18,009 nt of DNA from assembly GCA_902767195.1 (NCBI GenBank), contig CACXGS010000157.1, forward strand, positions 1-18,009, read 5' to 3'. The translations under genes and the position numbers were made by a program. Position 1 is the first letter of the stretch. Each line of letters starts with the position of its first letter. A model generated the notes under the pieces. That model did not search any database. It saw nothing but the letters and a program-made list of their open reading frames with translations, and was not told where the DNA came from. Of this stretch, positions 1-6,136 are shown one piece after another. This DNA comes from an uncultured Lachnospiraceae bacterium (GTDB taxonomy: Bacteria; Bacillota_A; Clostridia; Lachnospirales; Lachnospiraceae).

Positions 1-282
1 AAGCTGACTGAGATCTGCTACCGCCCGAAAGTCTGATTTGGAAAGACGGTTCACGACCGACTGGTTCCCTTTCACGATAATATCTACAGTATCACCGCTC
101 TCCACACTATAGGTCTTGCCGCTTTCAGTCAGTTTGTCTCCATTAATGATACTGACTCGTATATTTGCAAACCTCCTGGTTACAAGAGGATCATTACTAA
201 AAGACACCAGAAGCCATACCAGGATAGCAATAAAGACGGAAAGAATCTTCATTCCCAGATTATTTTTTATCAGCTCTTTCAT
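1..282 (-). CDS. cdaR: CdaR (YbbR-domain regulator of CdaA), N-terminal part
   Basis: Only the first 94 codons are inside the window; the gene continues past position 1. The product starts with a short basic stretch and one hydrophobic segment at about residues 12-27, which fits a membrane anchor. After this comes the beginning of an extracytoplasmic beta-rich region (FANIRVSIING, then a VESGDTVDIIVKG stretch) like a YbbR repeat. YbbR proteins encoded next to cdaA are known as CdaR and modulate the diadenylate cyclase across the membrane. The ATG lies 23 bp inside the 3' end of cdaA, so the two are probably translationally coupled. A GGAAGGG run about 11 bases upstream is a rather distant ribosome binding site. 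Naming rests on the N-terminus plus the strong positional argument beside cdaA; the YbbR repeats themselves are mostly outside the window. Confidence 0.85.
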   Translation of the reverse strand, partial: MKELIKNNLGMKILSVFIAILVWLLVSFSNDPLVTRRFANIRVSIINGDKLTESGKTYSVESGDTVDIIVKGNQSVVNRLSKSDFRAVADLSQL

Positions 283-1150
283 TGTTCAGCATTCCCTTCC
301 ATCTGGTAAATACATTCATGCTGCTGGAGCTTGTGGGATCCAGCAGTTTCTCTTGAAGCAGCTCCCTGAGTCCGTCCCGGTCCAGATGCCGGTAAAGCTT
401 GCCGTCTCTGGCCACAGATACTGCTCCGGTTTCCTCGGACACAACTACTGTCACACTGTCGGACACTTCACTGATGCCGACCGCCGCACGATGGCGGGTT
501 CCCAGCTCCTTCCCGATCTCCAGGCTCTCGGTCAGAGGCAGATAGCATGTAGCAGCCACAATCCGGTTTCCCCTTACGATTACTGCCCCGTCATGCAGAG
601 GGGTATTGTGTTCAAATATATTGATAAGAAGCTGGCTGGATACCAGTCCGTCAACGGCAATACCGGAACGCTCGTACTCTCCGAGAGCAACCTGCCCCTC
701 AATAACGATCAAGGCTCCTGTCTTAACACTTCCCATCTCAAAGGCAGCCATATTGATCTCTTCCAGGATCTTCTCATTGAGGGCTTCTCCCCCCTCTTCC
801 ACTTCTCCGAAAATATTAAAATTTGCGAAGAAATTCCGGCGGCCTAATTGTTCCAGCACTCTTCGAAGCTCAGGCTGGAAAATGACAACAACAGCCATAA
901 TACCTACTCCCAGGGACCTGGAGAGAATATAGGATATGGTGTCCAGCCTGAAGATCATGGCAAAAAGTGCAAAAATCAGCAGAAGGAGGACACCCTTAAA
1001 GAGAGTCCACGCTCTGGTGACCTGAACCCACTTAATGATCCGGTAGACAATGGCGCTGATGATGATAATCTCAACAATATCCGAAATGCCTATGGCCTGA
1101 ACGCTGAGCCAGTCTTTATATGCTTTTATGAAACTATATATTGTGTCCAT
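260..1150 (-). CDS. cdaA: Diadenylate cyclase CdaA (c-di-AMP synthase)
   Basis: This membrane enzyme condenses two ATP into the second messenger cyclic di-AMP, which controls potassium and osmolyte balance and cell-wall homeostasis. The 296-residue length fits CdaA (about 270-300). Three hydrophobic segments occupy roughly residues 22-40, 50-66 and 72-92. The DisA_N (DAC) catalytic domain follows at about 105-265. It contains the two signature motifs: DGA at 187-189 (in LHDGAVIVRG) and RHR at 219-221 (in GTRHRAA), plus the GALIVIE strand at 145-151. All expected catalytic elements appear intact. An AAGGA ribosome binding site lies 8 bases before the ATG. The gene starts 4 bp after the stop of an uncharacterised membrane protein gene and overlaps cdaR by 23 bp, so it sits third in a four-gene operon. 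In Bacilli the usual order is cdaA-cdaR-glmM; whether glmM follows here cannot be seen. Confidence 0.97.
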   Translation of the reverse strand: MDTIYSFIKAYKDWLSVQAIGISDIVEIIIISAIVYRIIKWVQVTRAWTLFKGVLLLLIFALFAMIFRLDTISYILSRSLGVGIMAVVVIFQPELRRVLEQLGRRNFFANFNIFGEVEEGGEALNEKILEEINMAAFEMGSVKTGALIVIEGQVALGEYERSGIAVDGLVSSQLLINIFEHNTPLHDGAVIVRGNRIVAATCYLPLTESLEIGKELGTRHRAAVGISEVSDSVTVVVSEETGAVSVARDGKLYRHLDRDGLRELLQEKLLDPTSSSSMNVFTRWKGMLNNERADKK

Positions 1151-1154
1151 TCAG

Positions 1155-2741
1155 TCAGTCCTTTCCGGAACCTGAATCTTTCCCCTCAGAAAGCTCACTG
1201 GCAGCTTCGATGCTCTCCTGCAGCACTTCCTCCAGATTCAGCTTTTTGGCTTTTTTCTTCTTTCTTCGCCGTGCCGGCTTATCCTGTTCCTCCACTGGCT
1301 TTGCCGGGGACTGGTCTGCCGGGGGCTCCTCTGTCTTCCCTTTCTGATCCGAATCCGGAACTTCCTGCTCTTTTGTTCCCGGAAGCTCTTTATTCGAAAG
1401 ATCTTTATCGCCAGGATTCTTCTTCGATACATCTTTATCCGGATCATCTTCATTCGGAGGAATCTTATCCGTCATTTCCCCTCCCTGAGGATTCCTGTCC
1501 TTAGGATCCTTGTCCTGAGGATTCTTATCCGGAAGATCTTTGTTTTCCTGTATCATATCTGCCGGGGCCTGACCGGTATCCTTGTTATCCGCAGTCTCTT
1601 TCCCCGCAGGCTCTTTATCGGGAAGATCTTCTCCCCGGTTTTCCTTCTGTGGATGCGGTGTTTCCGGACTTTGCTCATCCGGGGCCGGTCCGGCTTCTTT
1701 TTTTCTGCGGCCGAAGAAGCCCGTCTTTTTCCGGTCCGTTCTCCGCTTCCGGTTCACAGTCTCCTCCTCCGTCTCAGAGGCGGCTGTCTGCTGCTCTGCC
1801 TCAATCTTTTCAGCATTCTCGGAACTGATATCCGTCACATTCCGATTCTTTTGCGTCACTTTGATCTTGGGAACCACTTTCACATAATAAATATAGTCGT
1901 CATCTTCGAACGTAGTTTTCTCCATCCTGGATATATCTCCAATCCCCCGGAAGAACTGAAGGATTGTACACAGGAGGACGCTGATGACAGCCTCCGCAAG
2001 GAAAAGCCAGACCTCATTATTAAGTTCAAAAATGTATCTTCCACAAAGCAAAAGAAACGCCATGGCCACATTTCCGAAAGCAATCGAGAGAAACCAGGCC
2101 AGCTCATAAAACATATGATAAAGCAGGGCCGTGATAAAAATTACAAGAGAGAATGTGACCAGAATAATCAGGATCTCCTTATCCATCAGCATCAGGTCCA
2201 CAACTCTTGACAGGCCGACCCCCATATCGGAATCCGGTGTATGGGACAGCAGATTACCCGCCTCTCCGGCATAGTGGAACATATAGTAAAAGAGAGTCCC
2301 GAAAACTGCCGGAAAAACACCGGAGAACCCCAGAGTGATACCAAGTGCCACCGGAATCAGGTACTGGAGACGCAGCATGAAGAGGACCGGAATGGCCACC
2401 GTGATGCATGCTGTTCTGCTGTCAATCCTGATATATGTCAGTAAGGCGATCAGAAACAGGATGAAGAATCCCAGAAAAAGATCCGGCGACATACTGTAAA
2501 GATGATACATAGCCAGGGCCGATGCACTGAGGTATACGAAAACCGTCGGTAAAAATGCCTGAATCAGCGAAACAACAACAATCCCCAGCACAAGCCGCTG
2601 GGATGAGATATCTCCGAAAATCTGCTGTGTGCCGAAAAGCACAAAAAGGGACAGCATTATTTTCAGAAGGGGACGAATGATATCCTCCCTTTTCTGATAA
2701 AAGTATATCAATGACTCTTTAAAATTAACAAGTCCTACCAT
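1155..2741 (-). CDS. Uncharacterised polytopic membrane protein with long charged pentad-repeat tail
   Basis: I do not recognise a named family. The 528-residue protein has two parts. Residues about 20-265 carry around eight hydrophobic segments (roughly 24-43, 49-75, 85-104, 110-130, 133-155, 189-210, 212-235 and 243-263). Residues 266-528 are hydrophilic and probably cytoplasmic. The tail begins with an acidic/tyrosine stretch (EDDDYIYYVKVVPKIKV, 279-295) that looks structured. Low-complexity sequence follows, including about 18 consecutive five-residue units at 370-459 with the pattern D-K-(D/N/E)-(P/L)-x. It ends with a basic patch (RRRKKKKAKK, 491-500) and a short acidic amphipathic helix. 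The start has an AGGAG about 10 bases upstream. Its stop lies 4 bp before cdaA, so the two are cotranscribed. A role in placing or regulating c-di-AMP synthesis is inference from position only. No catalytic motif is visible, and the fold resembles no transporter I can name with confidence. Confidence 0.85.
   Translation of the reverse strand: MVGLVNFKESLIYFYQKREDIIRPLLKIMLSLFVLFGTQQIFGDISSQRLVLGIVVVSLIQAFLPTVFVYLSASALAMYHLYSMSPDLFLGFFILFLIALLTYIRIDSRTACITVAIPVLFMLRLQYLIPVALGITLGFSGVFPAVFGTLFYYMFHYAGEAGNLLSHTPDSDMGVGLSRVVDLMLMDKEILIILVTFSLVIFITALLYHMFYELAWFLSIAFGNVAMAFLLLCGRYIFELNNEVWLFLAEAVISVLLCTILQFFRGIGDISRMEKTTFEDDDYIYYVKVVPKIKVTQKNRNVTDISSENAEKIEAEQQTAASETEEETVNRKRRTDRKKTGFFGRRKKEAGPAPDEQSPETPHPQKENRGEDLPDKEPAGKETADNKDTGQAPADMIQENKDLPDKNPQDKDPKDRNPQGGEMTDKIPPNEDDPDKDVSKKNPGDKDLSNKELPGTKEQEVPDSDQKGKTEEPPADQSPAKPVEEQDKPARRRKKKKAKKLNLEEVLQESIEAASELSEGKDSGSGKD
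1365..1634 (-). repeat. Imperfect 15-bp tandem repeat encoding about 18 DK(D/N/E)(P/L)x pentapeptides
   Basis: Reading the host protein in steps of five from residue 370 gives units such as NKDLP, DKNPQ, DKDPK, DRNPQ, DKIPP, DKDVS, KKNPG, DKDLS and NKELP. The register holds through residue 459 with no insertion that breaks it. At DNA level the plus strand shows repeated 15-base blocks of the form GGATYCTTRTCCKGA. The repeat is degenerate, so this is an aged or diverged minisatellite inside a coding region, not a recent expansion. Confidence 0.8.
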
Positions 2742-2775
2742 GGTATCAAATCTCCTATTGTCTGCTGGTCCTGTC

Positions 2776-3186
2776 TCATGCCTGTTCGTTTTGGTTTTTC
2801 GCTTTCTGGATGTCCTGCTTTAGAATATACAGATCGCGGTCATATTGGTCCAGATTGTTCCTCATTTTCTCATATCGCTTTCTGTAGTATCTCCTGGCCA
2901 GAATAAAATGAATCAGGAACACCGCCACATACACAGCGACCACATAGATCAGGTAGGTTCTGTAGGGAAAGCTGAAACCTCTGGTGGATATCTCGGAATA
3001 AAAGTGGAAGCTGTAAAGAAACACTCCCAGCAGAAATGCCAGAGTGACGGCAATGGAACTTCCCAGGACTTTCATATTGACATAGGTCCTCTCGGAATAG
3101 CGGTTCATCTTGAAATCCTTCAGTCCTTCACCCTTTTCATACACCGATATTTTTGTCATTAACCGGATTCTCTTTTCATCAATCAT
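2776..3186 (-). CDS. Small two-helix membrane protein with C-terminal coiled coil, unknown function
   Basis: I do not recognise a family. The 136-residue product has a polar N-terminus (1-38), two hydrophobic segments at about 39-60 and 77-97, and a strongly charged helical tail at 98-130 (RRYYRKRYEKMRNNLDQYDRDLYILKQDI) of coiled-coil type. The positive-inside rule suggests both ends are cytoplasmic. It is the first gene after the greA terminator and a candidate promoter. It is followed 34 bp later by the large membrane protein gene and then cdaA, so it probably heads the cdaA operon. The ATG at 3186 has an AGGGAG 10 bases upstream. Its function may lie in assembling the neighbouring membrane proteins, but that is inference from position. 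Confidence 0.82.
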   Translation of the reverse strand: MIDEKRIRLMTKISVYEKGEGLKDFKMNRYSERTYVNMKVLGSSIAVTLAFLLGVFLYSFHFYSEISTRGFSFPYRTYLIYVVAVYVAVFLIHFILARRYYRKRYEKMRNNLDQYDRDLYILKQDIQKAKNQNEQA

Positions 3187-3225
3187 CTTACTCTTTCTCC
3201 CTGTCTGCAGGTTCCGCAGTCAAAG

Positions 3226-3250
3226 CCTGCCTGCCAAAAAGCAGGACAGG
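3226..3250 (-). promoter_or_regulatory. Leader hairpin upstream of the cdaA operon
   Basis: On the minus strand CCTG-T-CCTGC pairs with GCAGG-CAGG around a six-base loop, giving nine base pairs with one bulged base. It lies in the predicted 5' leader between the candidate promoter and the first start codon. No T-run follows, so it is not an obvious intrinsic terminator. It could stabilise the leader or bind a regulator; only the pairing is seen. Confidence 0.4.
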
Positions 3251-3279
3251 AGCATTACAGAAGCCAGAATATCAGACTA

Positions 3280-3309
3280 AGTATAGCATGATTTTTCAAA
3301 GATGTACAA
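3280..3309 (-). promoter_or_regulatory. Candidate promoter of the cdaA operon
   Basis: On the minus strand TATACT (3280-3285, 5 of 6 to the sigma-A -10) is preceded by TGC, an extended -10 element. TTGTAC (3304-3309) lies 18 bp upstream as a weak -35. It starts directly after the T-run of the greA terminator, where a new transcription unit is needed. The predicted leader is about 85-90 bases. Confidence 0.5.
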
Positions 3310-3313
3310 TAGC

Positions 3314-3343
3314 AAAACAAAAAGAAGGCCTTACGGCCTTCTT
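3314..3343 (-). terminator. Intrinsic terminator of greA
   Basis: The minus strand has a perfect nine-base stem AAGAAGGCC / GGCCTTCTT closed by a GTAA loop, followed by TTTGTTTT. It lies 36 bp after the greA stop codon. It separates greA from the downstream membrane-protein and cdaA operon. Confidence 0.92.
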
Positions 3344-3378
3344 AAACAATCCGGAAAAAGGATTCTCCGACTGGTATA

Positions 3379-3867
3379 TTAATCTTCATCATCTCTCGTG
3401 ATTTCAATAATCCGGTAGCGGTCTATTCCTTCCGGTGATTCTACAGGTACTTCATCTCCGACTCTGGCTCCCAGAAGAGCCTTGCCTACCGGTGATTCAT
3501 TGGATATCTTTCCCTCGAGAAGATTCGCTTCCGTCGATCCGACGATCATGAACCGTTCTTCCTCATTGGATTCTACATCCATAAAAAGCACTGTACTTCC
3601 GATGCTGACCACATCCCTGTCAAGAAGTGATTCGTCAATGATCTCCGCATTCTTAATAATATTCTCAAGCTCTTCAATGCGGGCCTCGATGACTCCCTGT
3701 TCCTCTTTGGCGGCATCATACTCTGCATTCTCAGAGAGATCTCCCTGTTCCCGTGCTTCTTTTATTTTCTGTGCGATCATCTTTCTGCCGGCACCTTTCA
3801 GTTCCTGGAGCTCCTCTTCCAATGCTCTCAGGCCGCCGGCAGTAAGTATTCTTTTTTTATCGTCCAC
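3379..3867 (-). CDS. greA: Transcription elongation factor GreA
   Basis: GreA rescues backtracked RNA polymerase by inserting its coiled-coil finger into the secondary channel and stimulating transcript cleavage. Counting from the GTG start at 3867, the protein has 162 residues, the normal length. The N-terminal coiled coil spans about 10-78 and carries the acidic tip GDLSENAEYDAAKEEQ (42-57) with D43 and E46. The C-terminal FKBP-like domain contains NESPVGKALLG (123-133) and ends in IIEITRDD. An in-frame ATG at 3903 would add 12 residues, but it coincides with the predicted transcription start of a near-perfect promoter. The GTG has a purine-rich GGAAGGGG site about 6 bases upstream, so GTG is the likely start. 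In many clostridia greA follows dusB and precedes lysS; here a strong terminator and unrelated genes follow instead. Confidence 0.95.
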   Translation of the reverse strand: MDDKKRILTAGGLRALEEELQELKGAGRKMIAQKIKEAREQGDLSENAEYDAAKEEQGVIEARIEELENIIKNAEIIDESLLDRDVVSIGSTVLFMDVESNEEERFMIVGSTEANLLEGKISNESPVGKALLGARVGDEVPVESPEGIDRYRIIEITRDDED

Positions 3868-3906
3868 TTTCTTCCCCTTCCTGTTACTGTAAAAATTTTT
3901 CATCTC

Positions 3907-3935
3907 ATTATAATAGAATTGATACCCTGTGTCAA
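3907..3935 (-). promoter_or_regulatory. Near-consensus sigma-A promoter of greA
   Basis: TTGACA (3930-3935) and TATAAT (3907-3912) on the minus strand are both exact matches and are separated by 17 bp. Transcription should begin near 3900, giving a leader of about 33 bases to the GTG start. This makes greA independently expressed from the dusB operon. Confidence 0.9.
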
Positions 3936-3946
3936 CAGCCGCTGTT
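3934..3946. repeat. Perfect 6-1-6 inverted repeat at the greA -35 element
   Basis: AACAGC and GCTGTT flank a single central base, and the repeat overlaps the -35 hexamer by two bases. The symmetry and position would suit a repressor or activator site. A 13-base palindrome can also arise by chance, and no second copy was noticed nearby. Confidence 0.35.
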
Positions 3947-3986
3947 CTCCAATTAAAAGTCCCACCATCTGATGGCTGACCCTAAT

Positions 3987-4946
3987 CTAATGCAGCAGTT
4001 CTTCCAGCTGGGAAAGCGTGCTGACCTGATTGACCTGCTGTCTTAATCTGGCAGCTCCTCTCATTCCGACAGTATACCAGGCCACATGTTTCCTCATCTC
4101 CCGGATGCCGGTATATTCTCCTTTAAAATCAACCGCCAGTCTGGCGTGACGCAGGATCATATCAACGACTTCTTCCCTTCCGGGCCGGCCGGGAACAGGT
4201 TCTCCACGAAGAGCGCTGCGAATCTCCCGGAAAATCCACGGATTTCCTCTGGCTCCCCGGGCTGCCATGATCCCGTCACATCCTGTCTGGTCTCTCATAG
4301 CAACAGCATCGGATCCCTTAAAAATGTCCCCGTTTCCTATGACCGGTATCGATACTGCCTCTTTAACCTGACGGATAATGTCCCAGTCTGCTTTCCCACT
4401 GTAATACTGTTCTCTTGTCCTGCCATGAACAGCGACAACATCTGCCCCACTGTCTTCCATCCGTCTGGCAAATTCCACGGCATTAACATGATCCCCATCG
4501 AATCCTTTGCGGAACTTTACCGTAACCGGCAGGGATACACTGCGGCGTACCGCGGCAACAATCTCCCCCGCGAGAACCGGATTTTTCATCAGTGCTGATC
4601 CTTCACGGTTGCTCACGATCTTGGGAACCGGGCATCCCATATTGATATCAATAAAGGCATAGCCTTTTTCCTCCAGCTTTGCCGCCATCTCCCCCATAAG
4701 TTCCGGCTCCGATCCGAAGATCTGAATCCCAATGGGCTTCTCTTCCGGCTCAAAGGCCATAATCGGAAAGGTATTTTTATTTCCGTAGAACAGGGCCTTG
4801 GCGCTGACCATCTCCGTGATCAGTCCCCCGGCCCCCATTTCCCGGCAAAGTAAACGGAAGGGACTGTCGGTCACTCCTGCCATGGGAGCAAGAATCACCG
4901 GAAAATCACTTCCGTAAATCTGTCTGAGTAATTCCTGTTTTTTCAT
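3987..4946 (-). CDS. dusB: tRNA-dihydrouridine synthase (DusB type)
   Basis: This flavoenzyme reduces specific uridines in the tRNA D-loop using FMN and NADPH. The TIM-barrel domain covers about residues 14-245 and a helical tRNA-binding domain the rest of 319 residues. Visible family motifs are LAPMAGVTDSPFR (19-31), INMGCPVPKI with catalytic Cys105, VKFRKG with Lys144, VHGRTREQYYSG (173-184), PVIGNGDI (201-208) and ARGARGNPW (229-237). I chose the ATG at 4946, which gives the usual N-terminus (MKKQELLRQ) and has GGGGA 7 bases upstream. An in-frame ATG at 5006 would add 20 residues and overlap coaX. With the chosen start the gene lies 28 bp after the coaX stop. The birA-coaX-dusB-greA neighbourhood recurs in Clostridia, which supports the assignment. 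Confidence 0.95.
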   Translation of the reverse strand: MKKQELLRQIYGSDFPVILAPMAGVTDSPFRLLCREMGAGGLITEMVSAKALFYGNKNTFPIMAFEPEEKPIGIQIFGSEPELMGEMAAKLEEKGYAFIDINMGCPVPKIVSNREGSALMKNPVLAGEIVAAVRRSVSLPVTVKFRKGFDGDHVNAVEFARRMEDSGADVVAVHGRTREQYYSGKADWDIIRQVKEAVSIPVIGNGDIFKGSDAVAMRDQTGCDGIMAARGARGNPWIFREIRSALRGEPVPGRPGREEVVDMILRHARLAVDFKGEYTGIREMRKHVAWYTVGMRGAARLRQQVNQVSTLSQLEELLH

Positions 4947-4974
4947 GTTTATTCCCCAGATTATGTCTGAACTC

Positions 4975-5757
4975 TCATGCACCGGTACCCCTCCGCTGCT
5001 TTTCATGAACGATCTGCAGGCCTTTCAGCGTCAGGTTTGGATCATAATAATCAATGGAGTCCGTCTCGTCGGCAATCATTTTCCCGAATCCGCCGGTGGC
5101 AACAACCTTACAGTTGGGACAGCCACTCTCTTCTTTCATTTTTTTGATAATATATTCGGTCTGTCCGATATGTCCGTAGACCAGGCCTGCCTGCATACTG
5201 CTGACAGTGTCCCTGGCCATGATTCCGGCGGGCTTTCGAATCTCCACCTCCGGCAGCTTGGCTGCTTCCTGCCACAGGGCAATGGCAGAGGTACGCAGAC
5301 CGGGGGAGGTTACTCCTCCTGTTAATTCTCCGGCTTCATTCACAAAATCGTAGGTGGTTGCCGTGGCAAAGTCCACAACCAGAACCGGCCCCCCGTAAAG
5401 CTCATAGGCCGCAACCACATCGACAATACGGTCAGCCCCCATCTCTCTGGGATTGACGGTCTTGATCTTAATTCCGGTACGGGTTCCCGGCCCCACGATA
5501 ATCGGCCTGATTCCAAAGTACTTAATGATCGCACTGTTAAAGGAATGCATAACCGCCGGCACTACGGAGGCGATAATCACGGCATCTATTTCTCCCTTTT
5601 CATATCCTTTATACTGGAGGATATTCAGGAGAACTACTCCATATTCGTCGGAAGTCCTGCGGACCTTTGTCGTCATTCGAAAAGTATCGCAGAGCTTTTT
5701 TCCTCTGAACAGACCCAGAGTGAAATCTGAATTACCAATATCAATTGCTATTAACAT
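4975..5757 (-). CDS. coaX: Type III pantothenate kinase
   Basis: CoaX phosphorylates pantothenate with ATP in the first step of coenzyme A synthesis. It belongs to the ASKHA (actin-like ATPase) fold and is insensitive to CoA feedback. The 260 residues match the family length. The N-terminal phosphate-binding motif is [10 protein letters not shown] (3-12, Asp6). The GADRI motif at 107-111 contains the catalytic Asp109. DFATATTYD (129-137) is the second nucleotide-binding motif, with Ala where most relatives have Gly (DFGTATT). GGVTSPGL (147-154) follows. The C-terminal [12 protein letters not shown] (218-229) is the adenosine motif. An AGGAG sits about 9 bases before the ATG. It starts 15 bp after the small gene downstream of birA and is cotranscribed with dusB. 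Confidence 0.95.
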   Translation of the reverse strand: MLIAIDIGNSDFTLGLFRGKKLCDTFRMTTKVRRTSDEYGVVLLNILQYKGYEKGEIDAVIIASVVPAVMHSFNSAIIKYFGIRPIIVGPGTRTGIKIKTVNPREMGADRIVDVVAAYELYGGPVLVVDFATATTYDFVNEAGELTGGVTSPGLRTSAIALWQEAAKLPEVEIRKPAGIMARDTVSSMQAGLVYGHIGQTEYIIKKMKEESGCPNCKVVATGGFGKMIADETDSIDYYDPNLTLKGLQIVHEKQRRGTGA

Positions 5758-5772
5758 CCGTTCTTCTCCTCA

Positions 5773-6126
5773 TTACCCCTCAGTCCCGACGTCCATTCCC
5801 GGATCCTCGCCCAGGAAAAAGACTCTGTAGAACATCTCCAGACTCTCCAGCAGCTCTCTTTTTTCCGTCTGTATCTCCTTGATCTTCAGCCCGCTTCCGA
5901 TCTCATCAAAGAGATAATCATCTTCCTTAGCCTCTACCGTCAGGTTCAGGCTTCCGGCCTCGTCAAATTCCAGCCGTATGATTCCCCCTACTTCCTCTGT
6001 ATAAAGAACGCAGAGAATGTTCAGTTCTTTGCGAATCTGTTCGGGAAGGTCATTAAACTCCGGATTGAAATAAAATATTTTCTCGTAGCTGCTGGCTCCG
6101 CAGAGGATTTTCTTTTCATTTCCCAT
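5773..6126 (-). CDS. Small lineage-specific protein between birA and coaX (DUF6145-like)
   Basis: The 117-residue product is soluble and acidic, with no signal peptide or membrane segment. Features are an N-terminal ILCGASSYEKIFYFNPEF stretch (7-24), a predicted beta segment with VLYTEEVGGIIRLEF (40-54), and a helical C-terminus (KRELLESLEMFYRVFFLGED, 89-108). It reminds me of a domain of unknown function, DUF6145, found in Lachnospiraceae, but that is recall and unverified. It starts 10 bp after birA with AGGTGA as ribosome binding site and ends 15 bp before coaX, so it is made together with two cofactor enzymes. A link to biotin or CoA metabolism is possible but unsupported by any motif. 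Confidence 0.8.
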   Translation of the reverse strand: MGNEKKILCGASSYEKIFYFNPEFNDLPEQIRKELNILCVLYTEEVGGIIRLEFDEAGSLNLTVEAKEDDYLFDEIGSGLKIKEIQTEKRELLESLEMFYRVFFLGEDPGMDVGTEG

Positions 6127-6136
6127 AATTCACCTG

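Noticed and set aside
116..847. Long plus-strand reading frame opposite cdaA (243 codons)
   Set aside because: It lies entirely antisense to well-supported cdaA and cdaR, has no ribosome binding site and its translation has no recognisable domain.
848..1504. Plus-strand frame with repeated Pro/Leu/Ser-rich units opposite the cdaA-linked membrane protein
   Set aside because: Its apparent periodicity is only the complement of the 15-bp repeat encoding the pentapeptides on the minus strand.
3948..3985. Possible weak terminator after dusB (CCAT / ATGG with TTTT)
   Set aside because: Only four base pairs with an internal loop below; could occur by chance. Transcription from dusB may simply run into greA.
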